A program made the position numbers and the translations under genes. From Guadua angustifolia (Eukaryota; Streptophyta; Magnoliopsida; Poales; Poaceae): a DNA stretch of 64,000 bases. Of the stretch, positions 42,835 to 54,457 are shown in pieces (position 1 is the stretch's first letter; the number at the start of each line of letters is the position of its first letter). The DNA lies in NCBI GenBank assembly GCA_036346375.1, contig CM070500.1, positions 73,412,525 through 73,476,524 of the forward strand. Direction: 5' to 3'. Under the pieces are notes generated by a model. It saw only the letters and a list, made by a program, of their open reading frames with translations. It searched no databases and had not been told where the DNA came from.

Positions 42835-44228
42835 TAAGGTTTGAAATTTCGCTTTTAGTTGACGTTTCAGAGGTGGACAAAATCTAAAATTTTAGTGAGA
42901 CCTCAAAGTTTCAAATGAAATCTGGTTCAAATTCAAAAAACAAATTTGAAATCTAGAATTTCTAAAACAAAATTTGGTCAAAATTACAAGAATTTCAGCC
43001 AAAATTATCGAGATTTCGGTAAAGTTCAACCGAGCTAAAATGGTCCAAAACATATTAAAAAAAATTTGGATGGTTCTAACACATCACTACTAATGTTCCC
43101 ACAAAAATTTTAGATGATTATTAAGCCTGGGAAATTTTTTTAAATTCCGACAGTTCTACCATCCTGATAAAAGGTTAAGAGAAAAATTTTAACCTAATGA
43201 AAAATGGTACAAACCACCTTAGAATTTTTTTTTCAAAAAATTATGGTCCTGACACATAAATAATGCTATAATAAAATTTTTAGATGATTATCAAGTCTGA
43301 AGAATTTTTAAAAATTCTAACAATGCTACTATCTGAAGAAAAGGCTGACCAGCAAATTTCAATCGAATGAAAAATAGTACAAACCACATTAGAAACTTTT
43401 TTAAAAAAATCAGATGGTTTTAAAGTATGAATAATGTTCTCATAAAATTTTCACATGATGATCAAGTTTGAGAAATTTTCAAAAATTGTTACAGTGCTAC
43501 TGTCTTCACAAAAGCTTGATGATCAATATATAGATTTGATTGAGCAACCAAAATAGTTTATAATTTTTGAAACTTTTAGAGAAGGGTTTTGAGGAAATTT
43601 TTGTGCTCTCATAAAGACTTTGGATCATGATAACACTTGAGTGAATTTATAAAATTCTGACAAGTGTACTGTATCATTTATGTTCCTTCTGTTTTTGTTT
43701 TTTGAAAGATAGCAAATGAGGTTCAATGCTTCCATAGATTTGATTGAGCAAACAAAAAATTCAAAATCTTTAAGCCTTTTATACAAGGATTCTGAGACAA
43801 TTATGAAGCTCTAATAAAAATTTTGGATAATGATAACATTCGAGAAAATTTATAAAATTCTGACATGGTTAATATCTGAGTTACATTCATTCTATTTTTA
43901 TTTTTTAAAGATAAATGAAGTTAAATTCTTTTCAAATTTTTTTGTAGGATCCTAGACTTCTAAAAATGGTACCATAAATTTTACAAAGTATGAGAAGGCT
44001 TGTACAATTTTATAAAAATCTAATAATGTTTCTACCAAAATTATAAAAACATCTTAAAAATTCAGTTTTTCAACAAATTTTCTCGGAAGATGACATTCTT
44101 AAGGGTTATTAGGTCAAATCCGATCAAATTAGGTCCTCAAAAGTCAAAATCCTCACTGAAAAGTTTTGAAAAATACTGTAGCAAATTGATTTTTAGAATT
44201 TTAAATTTCATCAAGATTTCTAACCTTG
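42835..44228 (-). mobile_element. hAT-like repeat-filled element, copy 1 (inverted, old)
   Basis: The inverse of this stretch aligns by eye along its length with 52750-54134 and 54458-55913 (shared phrases such as TAGATTTGATTGAGCAA and TTTATGTTC(C/T)TTCT). The ends (TAAGGTTTGAAAT on the left, CTAACCTTG on the right) are decayed forms of the CAGGG termini of copy 3. No target duplication survives and no transposase is present. Confidence 0.6.
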
Positions 44229-45395
44229 GGGCTTGGGCTTTACAATGTAAGAAGATAGAGGAAGCTCCAGTTGCAGTATGAGCAAGAGAGGAAAAAAAGG
44301 AATATATCATGTGATTCAGAAGTCTCAACTCAACAATTTTAACTCACCTCGACTCCATTCCACGACTTAACTTCATATGAATACCTGGTGACTGTTCCAG
44401 TGCCAAAGTTTGCCAACACTATCGTCCATGTCGTTCGGCATCATATCTAGGCACCACTCTACGCCATTTCCATCGACAATCTTCTGCCATAGTCGATCGT
44501 CGTATTGCTTCTATTAGATGTGTATTATATTGCAATTTAGGTTGTTGTGCCTATTATTGGTGGCATCAATGCAGGATTAATCATTGATGAATTCTTCAAC
44601 GATCTATTGTCTACTAGGGTTACTATGACAAGATCCGCACATATAGTCTAAGGTGGAGTTGCAGGTATTTCAAAAACAATTGAGTTAATTTGGACTACAC
44701 TTGATCGCAGACTTTGAAAAAAATAATGTCAGTTGAAGAGGCAACTAAATTTGGTGTTCAATCATTATTTGAATATGTTGCAATTTTGAATCATTTGTGT
44801 GACCATTATGAAGACTTTGGCAATATTGATTCTCAAGAATTTGATGACACCCTAATGATAGCTAGCATTTACTCTCTAGAGTTTTACTATTTAAAAGTAA
44901 AGGTTCTGCTTAACATGAGTTTGAGATGAACGATTGAATTGCAAGAAGGAGTTTATTTTTACGTGAATACTGCAACATTGTCCAGTTGTCATAACTCGAT
45001 ATATATATATATAGGAAAATGATTCCATACTCCTGGGTGTACGTACTCCCACCTTCAATATACTATTTAAATGATGTTGTTATACCTCTTTATCCTTTTG
45101 AGTATACTCTAATACTAATTATAAGGCACTCTAAAGTGAGTTCCACGAAAAATTTCATTAAAGTCCACCCTTGATAGCAATATTTGTTTATATATTCATT
45201 TTACATATGGAAAAGGGTATGTAGTAAAAAAATAAAGGGTTCTAATGAAATTTTTTCAACTATGTTGCATTGGAGTATCTTATAATTATTATTGGAATAT
45301 ACCGAAAGCGATAAAGAAGTATAAAACGTTCATTTAAGTGGTATATTAGAGGTGAGTATGTATCTCAGTGAAATGAAAAAAGACTTCCTAAAATA

Positions 45396-45398
<3 letters not shown>
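44229..45398. other. Intergenic DNA with short ORF only
   Basis: A 71-codon frame at 44714-44929 (MKKIMSVEEATKFG...) has no known motif and no promoter or splice context. A short AT microsatellite is at 44998-45013. Nothing else supported. Confidence 0.35.

Positions 45399-45466
<68 letters not shown>
45399..45466. repeat. (AT)n microsatellite, 34 units
   Basis: An unbroken AT dinucleotide run of 68 bases. It is flanked on both sides by AAAATAGTGAT, so the expansion probably arose inside a duplicated segment. Confidence 0.95.
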
Positions 45467-45469
<3 letters not shown>

Positions 45470-45590
45470 AAAATAGTGATATAACTATTGTACGTTTATG
45501 GTTTTTTCGAGATGATTTTTCACGTTAAATCTATATCTCCTGTTTCTTTATCCTACATATTTACCTTGTTTTGTAATATGATTTCGCTGG
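45470..45590. repeat. Dispersed repeat related to 34198-34310
   Basis: Shares AGTGATATA, TTTTTC, CTCCTGTTT and the following T-rich text in the same order and orientation. It may belong to the end of an unnamed element. Confidence 0.45.
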
Positions 45591-46395
45591 CCTTTGGATG
45601 CACAACCGAGGTTGCGTGTAGTCCTGTGGGGACTACAACTTAAGCAGTCCCTGTGGGACCGTTCAATTCAAAACCGACAACTCAGTTCGATTCAAAAAAC
45701 TATAAAGTTTTTTACTGCACAAAAGCACTGTTCATGATATTATGATAAAATACTGTTCATTAATTTAGATCTAAACTGTTCATAGCTCGATCCCACTGCA
45801 CCGGATCCCTGTCCGGGATGAAACACCCCATTACTGATTACCACTCTAGTACCTTCGTACGTAGGAGGACACGCTTTCTTTTCAGTAGGGATGTCAGAGA
45901 CGTCACGTCATTGCTCCGTCTAGGGTGATTTTCTTGCTGCGGTGAACCGCAGCACTGTGCTAAAATTTCGAGGTGTCCTTGTCTCGCCGCAAAGTATACC
46001 GGTGCAATTTGCGCTTGGGTCCAGGGCCATCAACGGCCGTGCAATTTGCAAGCGATCCATGACGGTACAATTGGCAGTTTCTGCATCAGCAAGTGGGCCG
46101 ACATGGGCGCAGATAATCGACCTGTCCGTTCCAAATGAAGGCGATCTCACACACATCTGAAGTTGATAAGAAGGCTGTAAGCATAAAGCAGGACCGGACG
46201 GCCGGTTAAAATGAAGAAAAAAAAAGGAGCGTTGAATTCGGTGACTCGTATCTGATTTTTCAGATTTGCTACGAGGAGTTTTTTTATTAATCATGATAGG
46301 ATTAGGATTTTTACTATTTTTAGAGTAGGATTTCTATTTTTTTTTCAAAGTGACCAAAAGAGCTATATAAATATATAGGATGATCATAGAGATAC
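45591..46395. other. Intergenic, no gene
   Basis: A 7-base-stem hairpin (GTAGTCC...GGACTAC) lies at 45618-45636. The minus-strand frame at 45920-46294 has repeated Ala/Thr/Cys text from a low-level duplication (GCAATTTGC) but no domain. Confidence 0.35.
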
Positions 46396-46398
46396 TAA

Positions 46399-46645
46399 GG
46401 CACATTTATTTCAGCTTCTACTTAAAAAAAGCGGATTGTTTATCGAATGAGAGGATTTTAGATAACTTCTCTTATAATCAGAAGCTGCTTTCTATATAGA
46501 ATTAGAATCTAGCTGAAACTTGATTCTCGCTATCCCGGTCCGAAACTTAGAAGTCGTAATCAGCCCGGCCCGATTCTCCCACAATCAAAAACAGTTTCTC
46601 CTATAATCTAGAATCCATAATTCAGAAGCCGAAGCAAACTGGACC
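46399..46645. mobile_element. Tourist-like (PIF/Harbinger) MITE
   Basis: The ends GGCACATTTATTTCAGCTTC and the inverse of GAAGCCGAAGCAAACTGGACC are imperfect inverted repeats, and taa flanks both ends (46396-46398, 46646-46648). At 247 bp with no coding capacity, this fits a Tourist-type MITE. Confidence 0.65.
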
Positions 46646-46648
46646 TAA

Positions 46649-47768
46649 ATAATCAAGGAATAAGCCAACAAGTTGTAGTTTATCTAAAGATAAAGGTGTA
46701 CAAGAGGATTAAAGGTTAGATTATTCTTTAGCACTGTATTTTTTATAGATAGGGAGACGGTTCTAAGGTTCGAGAGAGTCGTGAAAAAGCAACAATCTTT
46801 TATATTCTTTTGAGTTTGTGCATGAAGAATATGTGATCAGTTTCGCTAAATCTTTTCTCTTATCATAGTTACTTCAATATTATTTTTTGTTATCTCTATA
46901 AGATTCATCTACATCTTTGTTCGGATCGCTCGTACCATATCTTACAGAACTCTTATCAGATCTCGAGGCGGTATAAGAGTATAACAAAGAGAAAAATGAG
47001 CTCTTGGGCTCATTGCTAAGGTTCAGATAAGATGGATGCGAGTGTGACGCATGCATATCTTATCTTCTCTTCGACCTGAGAGGCCCTGAGCCAGTGAACA
47101 GTGATGGCCATATGTTAAGCTAGCCAGTCAGAGGGATGAGGTAAGGCACTCAACTGAAGATATGCGTCGGGAGAAGTCAGATAACTTTTTTTGTTCTTTG
47201 AAGCAGTAGCAAGTCAAAACCAAATTAATCAACTCATGCAATTAATTTACCGTGCCTGGAACCACTGGTATAACCTTACTTTACCCCAGAAGTGTCACCA
47301 CATGCCGGCCTTACATGAGGAGCAGGGACCAAGATGTAGCCAAGAACAACTTGCCGATGATCAGTATGTATCGATCCAACGATCGGAAACATCGATCGGC
47401 AAGTCATCCTTGGCTGCACCATAGTCCCCGAGCCTAATGCTAGGCCGCAGGCGAGTCCGGCGAGCAAGCCGCGGTGCGGCCGATCCATGGCTGAGCTATC
47501 TTAGCCTCGGGCTTTCTGCTTTGGCAGCCATGGTTGGCACAAGAGGAGGAGGAGAGGGATCTGAGAATGGGAGAGGGGCGGAGGCGGAGGACACACTCAT
47601 GATGGGCCTTACATGCTAGCTCTGTCTGAACTATATATGAAGGAAAGAAGGTCGGTGAGAAATTAAGTAGCCGCAATATACAAGGAAAAGAATTGAATGT
47701 ATTATCATCTACAGATTTTGAAGATGACAGGTCGCGGAAGGATCTCGACATAAGGGACTAAAGGAGAC
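46649..47768. other. Intergenic, no gene
   Basis: 46740-46980 has phrases reminiscent of a Copia leader (GAGAGAGTCGTG, TTCGGATCGC) without ends. 47180-47620 is more GC-rich but holds no recognised frame. Confidence 0.35.
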
Positions 47769-47880
47769 GAGAAATCATCACTCTTCTAGCTTTTTAACAA
47801 TTTTTTCTCATAAATTTAGCTAATGAGAAATCATCACTCTTCTAGCTTTTTAACAATTTTTTCTCATAAATTTAACTATC
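47769..47880. repeat. 56-base tandem duplication
   Basis: GAAATCATCACTCTTCTAGC starts at 47771 and again at 47827; the two copies differ at about one position near the end. It is a recent local duplication. Confidence 0.9.
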
Positions 47881-48469
47881 TTTTAAATATAATTATAAAA
47901 ATATTCTCATTCTGACCGTATATTTGTAAGAAAAAAGATTTGTCAGTTGTAGTGACTTCTAGAGCTAACGAGGCTGATGGGACCCAGCACGTGCAGTATA
48001 GGATCTTTGTTACGTGCAGTGGTGGATGTAGAATCACATTCTTTTTCTACAGCTTATCTCTATTATTTCTAATTACGAATCCGTGACGGTTGTCCGTTCT
48101 CCTTCCGGATATACTCAAGAAACCGTCATTGTCTCGATCTTCTACACATTGGTAAACGGAAAAAGTTTTAATTTGGTTGGATATGCATGCATGCGTGATC
48201 TGCGGTGTATCAGACTTTTATCTTAATCAGCCGATTCTATTTTCAAATACTGCATGACCGATTCTTTTTTTATATACTGCACGCATACAACTTCTGAATT
48301 ACCATGTGCCTTTAAGTTGCTATATGCATCCTTTCCATTAAATATTTATTTGCATGTGTAGATAAGATCATCTTTTCTTTTTATGTAATCACGTATTGAC
48401 TTGATTCCAGGCGGCTAGCAGCATGCGCACGGCCATGCATAATGCGACTAGATAAGTTTGTTATCTCTT
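47881..48469. other. Intergenic, no gene
   Basis: AT-rich with scattered GCATGCATG-like runs; nothing recognised. Confidence 0.35.
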
Positions 48470-49259
48470 TCTCTACTAATTCTAATTAAGAGTTAATGAT
48501 GGTACGTCCGTTCTCTACCTCACTCTGACACATGTGTGCACCCACGTGGCTAAGTGGGAAGCGGGCAGTGGCCACCCCAGTAGATTAAATTGGATCATCT
48601 TGTTGTGGGAGGTAAATGAATATGTATAACTCATTTATTACTTTTCTTTCTTCCATTGATCTGCCATTTGAATCGGCGGCGATTGCTCTTGGTGCTTTTC
48701 AGATTGGATTGATTGATTCCGTTTCGAAGGAAGCAGAGCTCCAATTCATAGAGTTGGACCTCTTTCTCGTTTCTTTCCCTTTTGTTGCCTTTCTTATTCA
48801 ACAATTTCTTAATATGGATTTTATAGATATTTCTTTGGTTGTTGAATTTATATAACCCCATCGCTTCTTACCTCTCCTGCAGATGTGTTGAATTTATCCG
48901 TTGAGTGGAGATAATAGGCGACCTTCCTGGTCTCGTTGATGCGATGCAGGGGCAGGTCGCCGGTGGTGGACGGCGAGATAAGTTAGCGGCACTGCTGAAG
49001 CTGGCCGTGGTGGATGATGTCAATAGGTTGAAGGAGGCGTTCACGGGGCAAGGCAAGGAGGTGGTGGAGCTGGTTCATGAGGTGAGGCTATGGTATAGCC
49101 GGAGCAAGGTGTATGAGTCACGCACGTTGCTGATGATGGCAGCCACATACAAATGACGCATTTAGAGTGAATATTATTTAGATAAGGTTAGTACTCTTTG
49201 CAAATAATTTTTTTTATCATAAATTAAGTTTTTGTTGTAACGTACAGGCACATAACTAG
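48470..49259 (+). mobile_element. 790 bp Helitron with captured gene fragment
   Basis: Starts TCTCTACTAATTCTAATTAA and ends GGCACATAACTAG before T. The end has the decayed hairpin text TTGTTGTAACGTACAGGCAC. The base before the start is T rather than A. The inside carries an intron end and part of a coding exon (48880-49156). Confidence 0.6.
48883..49156 (+). pseudogene. Captured N-terminal fragment of a CCCH zinc-finger/ankyrin gene
   Basis: After a T-rich intron end with acceptor CTCCTGCAG (48874-48882), the frame reads LAALLKLAVVDDVNRLKEAF then VRLWYSRSKVYESRTLLMMA and AATYK, ending at TGA near 49154. The order LLxLAxxDD...LWY...E.RT..M.AA.Y matches the N-terminus of plant tandem CCCH zinc-finger proteins with ankyrin repeats (TZF family). 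These RNA-binding regulators act in stress and hormone response. The original ATG seems lost (ATA at the place) and the ankyrin and zinc-finger parts are absent. Recognition is from family memory. Confidence 0.5.
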
Positions 49260-50691
49260 TTTCCTCTTAATGGCTGATGGATAATCACAAGGTTCAGCCT
49301 ACGGTAGGAGGTGCTCCCGCCTCGGCTGAACCCCTCCCTGTTTGGTCCGCTCTTGCCTACATAGATATACCGTGGAATTACAATTACATAGTTAGAGAAA
49401 TTTTACGATATATTAAACTAGTAGTATATGATGGAGTTGATTTGTTAAGAATGTTTCTACTACTCTACTATCAGAGGACATATAAATAAGTTCTAGCTAT
49501 TCTGATTTATTAGATTGAAAAGAATAAATGATTTATATTGAATTTAATGTAACGTAAAAGAGTTCAGTTAGTTAACGTAAGCTTTTCAAGATCGAACTAG
49601 ATATTTATCAAAGCCAGATTAAGCCTGTGACAGACGCGTAGAGTCTAGACGTATCAAGTTTTAATGTACGCGTATGTAGATCAAACTCTGGACATCTTAG
49701 TCCATCAAACAGTGACAAGTCTGAATTGCAAAATTCTCGAAGGGCGTTGTACGATCTGGGCGGTACATGTATATGTAACAATGAGTCACGTAGGTGATAT
49801 CTATGCAGTATGTATACTGTGATACATAGGTAAAAAGATGATTTGGATGACCATTAAAAAAAGAAAAAAAAAGAAAGTGATGTCTCATGCAAGAAATCGC
49901 TTTTTGTATTTGATCAAAAAAGGATAGACATCGAAATTTGCCATTGGGAGCCCAAACGACTTCCCCATAACGCGTTTTTCATATATAAAACTTGCATACA
50001 AGTTAATTAATATTTTTGGATTACTAAAACATACACACTACCTATAGAAAGATTTGTTATAGATATCATATAATAAACATTTTCTTCTCTCTAATCCTTT
50101 AAATATTGCTATAGACATTATTCATTAGGACTGTCCTGCGGTCCTTGACTCCTTGTACTGGGGTGCCAGTTACGGAGTATATCAGGTACAAAGTGCAAAG
50201 CTAACATCTTGCACGTTTTTGCATGGTTAAATGAAAAAAGAGGGTGTAGAGCGTCAGCTGGTACGTTTTTGCATGGTTAACATCTTGTAACTAACGTGCA
50301 AAGCTATAGTACGGTCCAGGGGCGGATATGACGTTGACAGGCCGGGGTCCGGTGACCCTGGTGACTCCGTGTTAGCCTTTTATATCCTTCGCTAAATACA
50401 GTTGATGACCTCGGCGGCAGATTAATCTGGACCCTAGCTCTAGTGCTCATCCAGTCTAACTAGTCATTTGAAAGCAAGCCGTATATCAACGATGACCCCG
50501 ATAACTAATTTTCCTAGATCCGCCTCTTGTACGGTCATTAATTTAGTAAATCGGGAATTGCCAAATAAAAATGTGCATTTAAAAACAAATCCTGCCGTGA
50601 TGGGCACCGTAAAAAAAACCTAAAATTTGATCAGCTTGACGTGCACCTTTTTACGCTGTTCTGCACATCAGATACGATTCCTATTTCTCTG
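49260..50691. other. Intergenic, no gene
   Basis: AT-rich. A short duplicated phrase (GTACGTTTTTGCATGGTTAA, near 50210 and 50262) is the only structure seen. ORFs are under 75 codons and without motifs. Confidence 0.35.
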
Positions 50692-50965
50692 TGTTGGGTT
50701 TTTGATCCGAATTTCCTTTTGAACTTTAGAGACGTCTTTGATCTATATTTCGGTATATTCCGTAGACTCGAGTCGTTTCTTCTATCTATAAATACCTCTT
50801 CTATACAATATCAAGAGCGTGCCTCATTTGTAAACCCTAAATCTTGTACTCAATTTTCAAAATAGTGAGATCGTCGATTGGTACCTGTGATTTTTTTCTG
50901 TAAAGGTTTTCTACGTAAAAATTCTGTGTCTCGCGTGTTTTTGCTTTTGTGATTGATTTTCAACA
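50692..50965 (+). mobile_element. Solo LTR (274 bp) with perfect TSD ctctg
   Basis: Begins TGTTGGGTTTTTG and ends TTTTCAACA, giving the TGTTG...CAACA inverted ends of an LTR. ctctg is present on both sides (50687-50691 and 50966-50970). Inside are a TATA box (CTATAAATAC near 50797) and U5-like text. No PBS or internal region follows. The element was most likely a small Copia or TRIM family reduced to one LTR by recombination. Confidence 0.85.
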
Positions 50966-50970
50966 CTCTG

Positions 50971-51600
50971 ACAGATTAGCTTTCAGGTAAGGAAAATCTG
51001 TCCAACACCGAAAGCTAGCGTCAAGGTACGGGGCAGACTGCGATATCAATCACGGCCCATCTCGATCATGCGAAACCATGCTCTCGTGAATCTGGCCGCA
51101 CGGTACCGCCGGCGCTGCGTAATTTCTATTCCATATTCTTGGGGACTCACGGGACATTGGATTTTATTGAAAAATTTTCTGTATAGCACTTCAAAGCATG
51201 GTTCACTAAACTGTCGAAAACAGCTTGAAAACCGCGGTTTTCGACTTTACCACTTCGATTCGAGATCAAAAACCGCTCGGTAAACCGTTCTAATTAAAAA
51301 AAATAAAATTTTTTAAAATTTTGAAAAAATTTATGTGAGCGGTTTTTCAAAAACTGCTCGAAACCGTTTTCGAAGAACATTCAAATAGCCAGGTCGTTTT
51401 TCGTGAAAACCAAACGATTTTTCGTGAAAAAACGCGGTTTCCGTAGAAAACCGAACGGTTTTTGATTTTTTTCAAAAAAATTTCAATTTTTTATTTTAAA
51501 ACTCTTCGGTTTTTTACGGTTTTTTAGCTGATTTTTGCACGGTTTTTCGCGAAAACTGTACAACGAATTTCGAATTTCGGTTTTTTAAACCCTACTTCAG
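50971..51600. other. CGGTTTTT-rich low-complexity stretch
   Basis: 51200-51600 is built of recurring CGGTTTTTC / GAAAACCG motifs on both strands, ending TTTTTTAAACCCTAC. It may be a distant relative of the hAT-like repeats here. No gene. Confidence 0.4.
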
Positions 51601-52060
51601 AGCAGATGAATTTTGGAGGAATTCTAACATAAGGCTAGGCCGGGAAAATTTTTTTTTGTCTTGCATGCATGAACCTTCTCTCTCTTTGAAGTTATGCAAA
51701 AAGTCATTTGGAGCATCGAAACACCTTTCAAGAACAATTCCTTTGATTTTCATTCCTGTAGTATTATTGCATTGTCATTACTATACAATTCATGTGATTT
51801 TCGTTTCCAGCATTCAAAGAGGCCCTTTAATCGTAACACCTAATTCCATCCCTCTCGGTCTTTGCTCAGTTTGGATTGAAGCAAAGAAGAAGGAACAATG
51901 TAGGAATCTCAATCCTATGGAATTACAATTACTACCGTTTATCTGTTTGGTTGGAACCAATGGACCAAAGGAACAATCATAGAAAATTTTCTCTATCCCT
52001 CCAATTTCACAGGAAAACTATAGGGGAAAAAATCAACTCAGGCCTCTTTGAAAATTTCCT
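51601..52060. repeat. MITE debris
   Basis: CAAAGAGGCCC at 51817 and AGGCCTCTTTG at 52042 are the terminal phrases of a common grass MITE family, but they face the wrong way to bound one element. This suggests the ends of two neighbouring degraded copies. Text such as TAGGAATCTCAATCCTATGG is typical of such MITEs. Confidence 0.4.
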
Positions 52061-52749
52061 ACGGGTGAGCTCTAGCGAGAGTTGTTATTGAGTTGCATAC
52101 TAGCATATCCATCCAAAAATTTAAGCTGATGAAGAAAGACGTGCAGTTTATTTATACTTCAACACTCTGCCTCACGTGTAGCCTCCCTCACGCCTAAGAT
52201 ATGGAACATAAGTGGGCTACAATTTTTTTTAATTGGGCCAACAGGGTCCTAATTTTAATTGTGCTAACAAGGTCTTAAACTCAAGATTTCTCGGCTCCGA
52301 TACTATTTTAAGTTGTATGCTAATGTGGGTTAGATTGCCAGACCCATTATAACAAATCTGTAGTTTTGTTATATAAGTTCTTCTAAAATCTGTATTTTTA
52401 TAAAATAGAAGCAAAAATCGATAGTTTTCTAATAGTTTATACAAGAAATATGTAGTTTTATAAAATTTACTCAAAAGATAAAGCTATTGAAATTTGTCCC
52501 TTTTTCCCTTAACGTCGTTCTATTTGAATTTTTGCATATTTGAATTTTTGCAGGTTGTTTTCTTACAACATTATCTATTTAACAAAAAATTTTGGAGAAC
52601 TTTTTACTTCCATTTGCCCTGTATTTTGTAAAGGGAAGCACATAATCACAAACACCATAAGAGTGAAAAACCACTCAGACGAACAATACTACCCAATGTG
52701 CTCCTGCTGGTTGTTGGTACTGCGTGTGCTACAATGCAACTTGAGTGTA
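52061..52749. other. Intergenic, no gene
   Basis: AT-rich; short ORFs without motifs. Confidence 0.35.
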
Positions 52750-54134
52750 AGCCGGGCAAATTCAAAAATTAAAAAAAATTGAAAATGCTACAGTAATTTC
52801 GGAAATTTCGCCGAAATTTCGAGTTTTTAATCCGGATTTTAAATTTTGAGCACCGTATTTGGTCCAATAACCTATTAGAAAGTGATCTTCCATGAAAATT
52901 TGATGAAAAACTAATTTTTTGAGATTTTTTAAAATTTGGGCAGAAACACTGTCAGATTTTTAAAAATTTTAAAAAGATTGATAATGATATAAAAATTTAT
53001 GATACCATCCTTAGTATTTTGGAATCATACAAAAAAATTTCAAAATAATTTAACATCATTTGATATCTTTAAAAAATCAAAAACAGAATGGACATAATTG
53101 GGACAGTAAACTTGTTAGATTTTTATAAATTTTCTCGAGTATTATCATCATCTAAAAATTTTATGAAAGATTAATAATTTTCTCAGTACCATTCTATAAA
53201 ATTTTAAAAAAATTGCAACTTTCTTTGTTTGCTCAATAAAATCTATGAATGCAGTAAGCACTAAACTTAATTTGTTGTATTATATTACAAAAATCAAACA
53301 GAGAAAGAACATAAATGGCACTGTACCTTCTACGAATTTTATAAATTCGCTGGAGCGTGATCATGATTCAAAATTTTTATAAAATATTAACCATTTCCTT
53401 TTCACCCTTATGTAAAATTTTTAAAAAATTTAAACCTTTCTTATTGCTAAAGTAAATCTATTATCGATCATCGGCCTTTTAACAGGATAGTACCACTTTT
53501 CGAATTTTTAAAAATTCATGACACCTGATCATAATATGAAAATTTTATTAGAATATTATAGATGTGTCAGGACCATCCAGAAAAATTTTCAAAATTTTAT
53601 AACCTCGTTTGTTCTAATTTTCATTCGGATGAAACTTGCCGCTCAGCGTTTTACCAATACAGTACCAATGTTTGAATTTTTAAAAATTCCTCACATTTGA
53701 TAATCATCTTAAATTTTTACATAAATATTATAAATATGTCAGAAATCTTAAAAAAATTCAAAATTTTCTAACGTCATTTGTACTATTTTTCATCCGGTTC
53801 AAACTTGCCGATCAACGTTTCATCTACATAGTATCAATGTTTAAATTTTTAAAAATTCCACAGAGCTGATAATCACCTGAAATTTTTATGAGAACATCTA
53901 TAATATGTCAGAAACCTACAAAAAAATTTTAAAAAATTTTCAACATCATTTGAACTAATTTTCTGTTAGTGCAATTTGAGCGAAATTTCGGGTAATTTCG
54001 GCGAAATTTCGGAAATTTCGGTACCAAACAAACCGGATTTGAATTTTTCTTTTTGAATTTTGAATGTACTCCGTCCGAAATTTCGGATTTCGGAGGGGTC
54101 CGAAATTTGATTCAAAATGAAAAATTTAACCCTG
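52750..54134 (+). mobile_element. hAT-like repeat-filled element, copy 2
   Basis: Runs parallel to copy 3 from GCCGG(G/A)CAAATTCAAAAATT to TTTAACCCTG with roughly 90 percent likeness by eye. Its first ~40 bases are missing or replaced. The interior consists of degenerate units starting near 52947, 53104, 53319, 53489, 53661 and 53830 (AGTACCAATGTTTGAATTTT in the better ones), about 170 bases apart. No transposase. Confidence 0.75.
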
Positions 54135-54449
54135 GTTGCAATACCTCTCCTCATTGCAGCCAACTTCCAGCTCCATAGAATCATTTGCTAGATTGTTAGA
54201 CCCATTGAGGGTACGATAAGCTCAAAAAAAAGAAAAAAAAAACTTATACATATTGGCGATCATTCCCTCCCACAGTCCCATCATGTATGATTGCAAGAAT
54301 CAATTTGTGATGTGACGCATAGTATCGGGCCACACAAGGGCACGCACAACAAAGATGATCTGGCGGATCGCCCACAGTTCCTTCAAGAGGTTCATACCGG
54401 CAGAAGGTAATGTCAGGTTAATTTAATTCTGAGACTATTTTCTTGAGAG
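54135..54449. other. Spacer between the two direct hAT-like copies
   Basis: 315 bases, no gene seen. Confidence 0.4.
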
Positions 54450-54457
54450 GTCCAGAG

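Noticed and set aside
44714..44929. 71-codon ORF with acidic helical character
   Set aside because: Length is within chance for AT-rich DNA and nothing around it supports a gene.
45920..46294. 124-codon minus-strand ORF
   Set aside because: Internally duplicated composition, no domain, and a competing plus-strand frame; no gene support.
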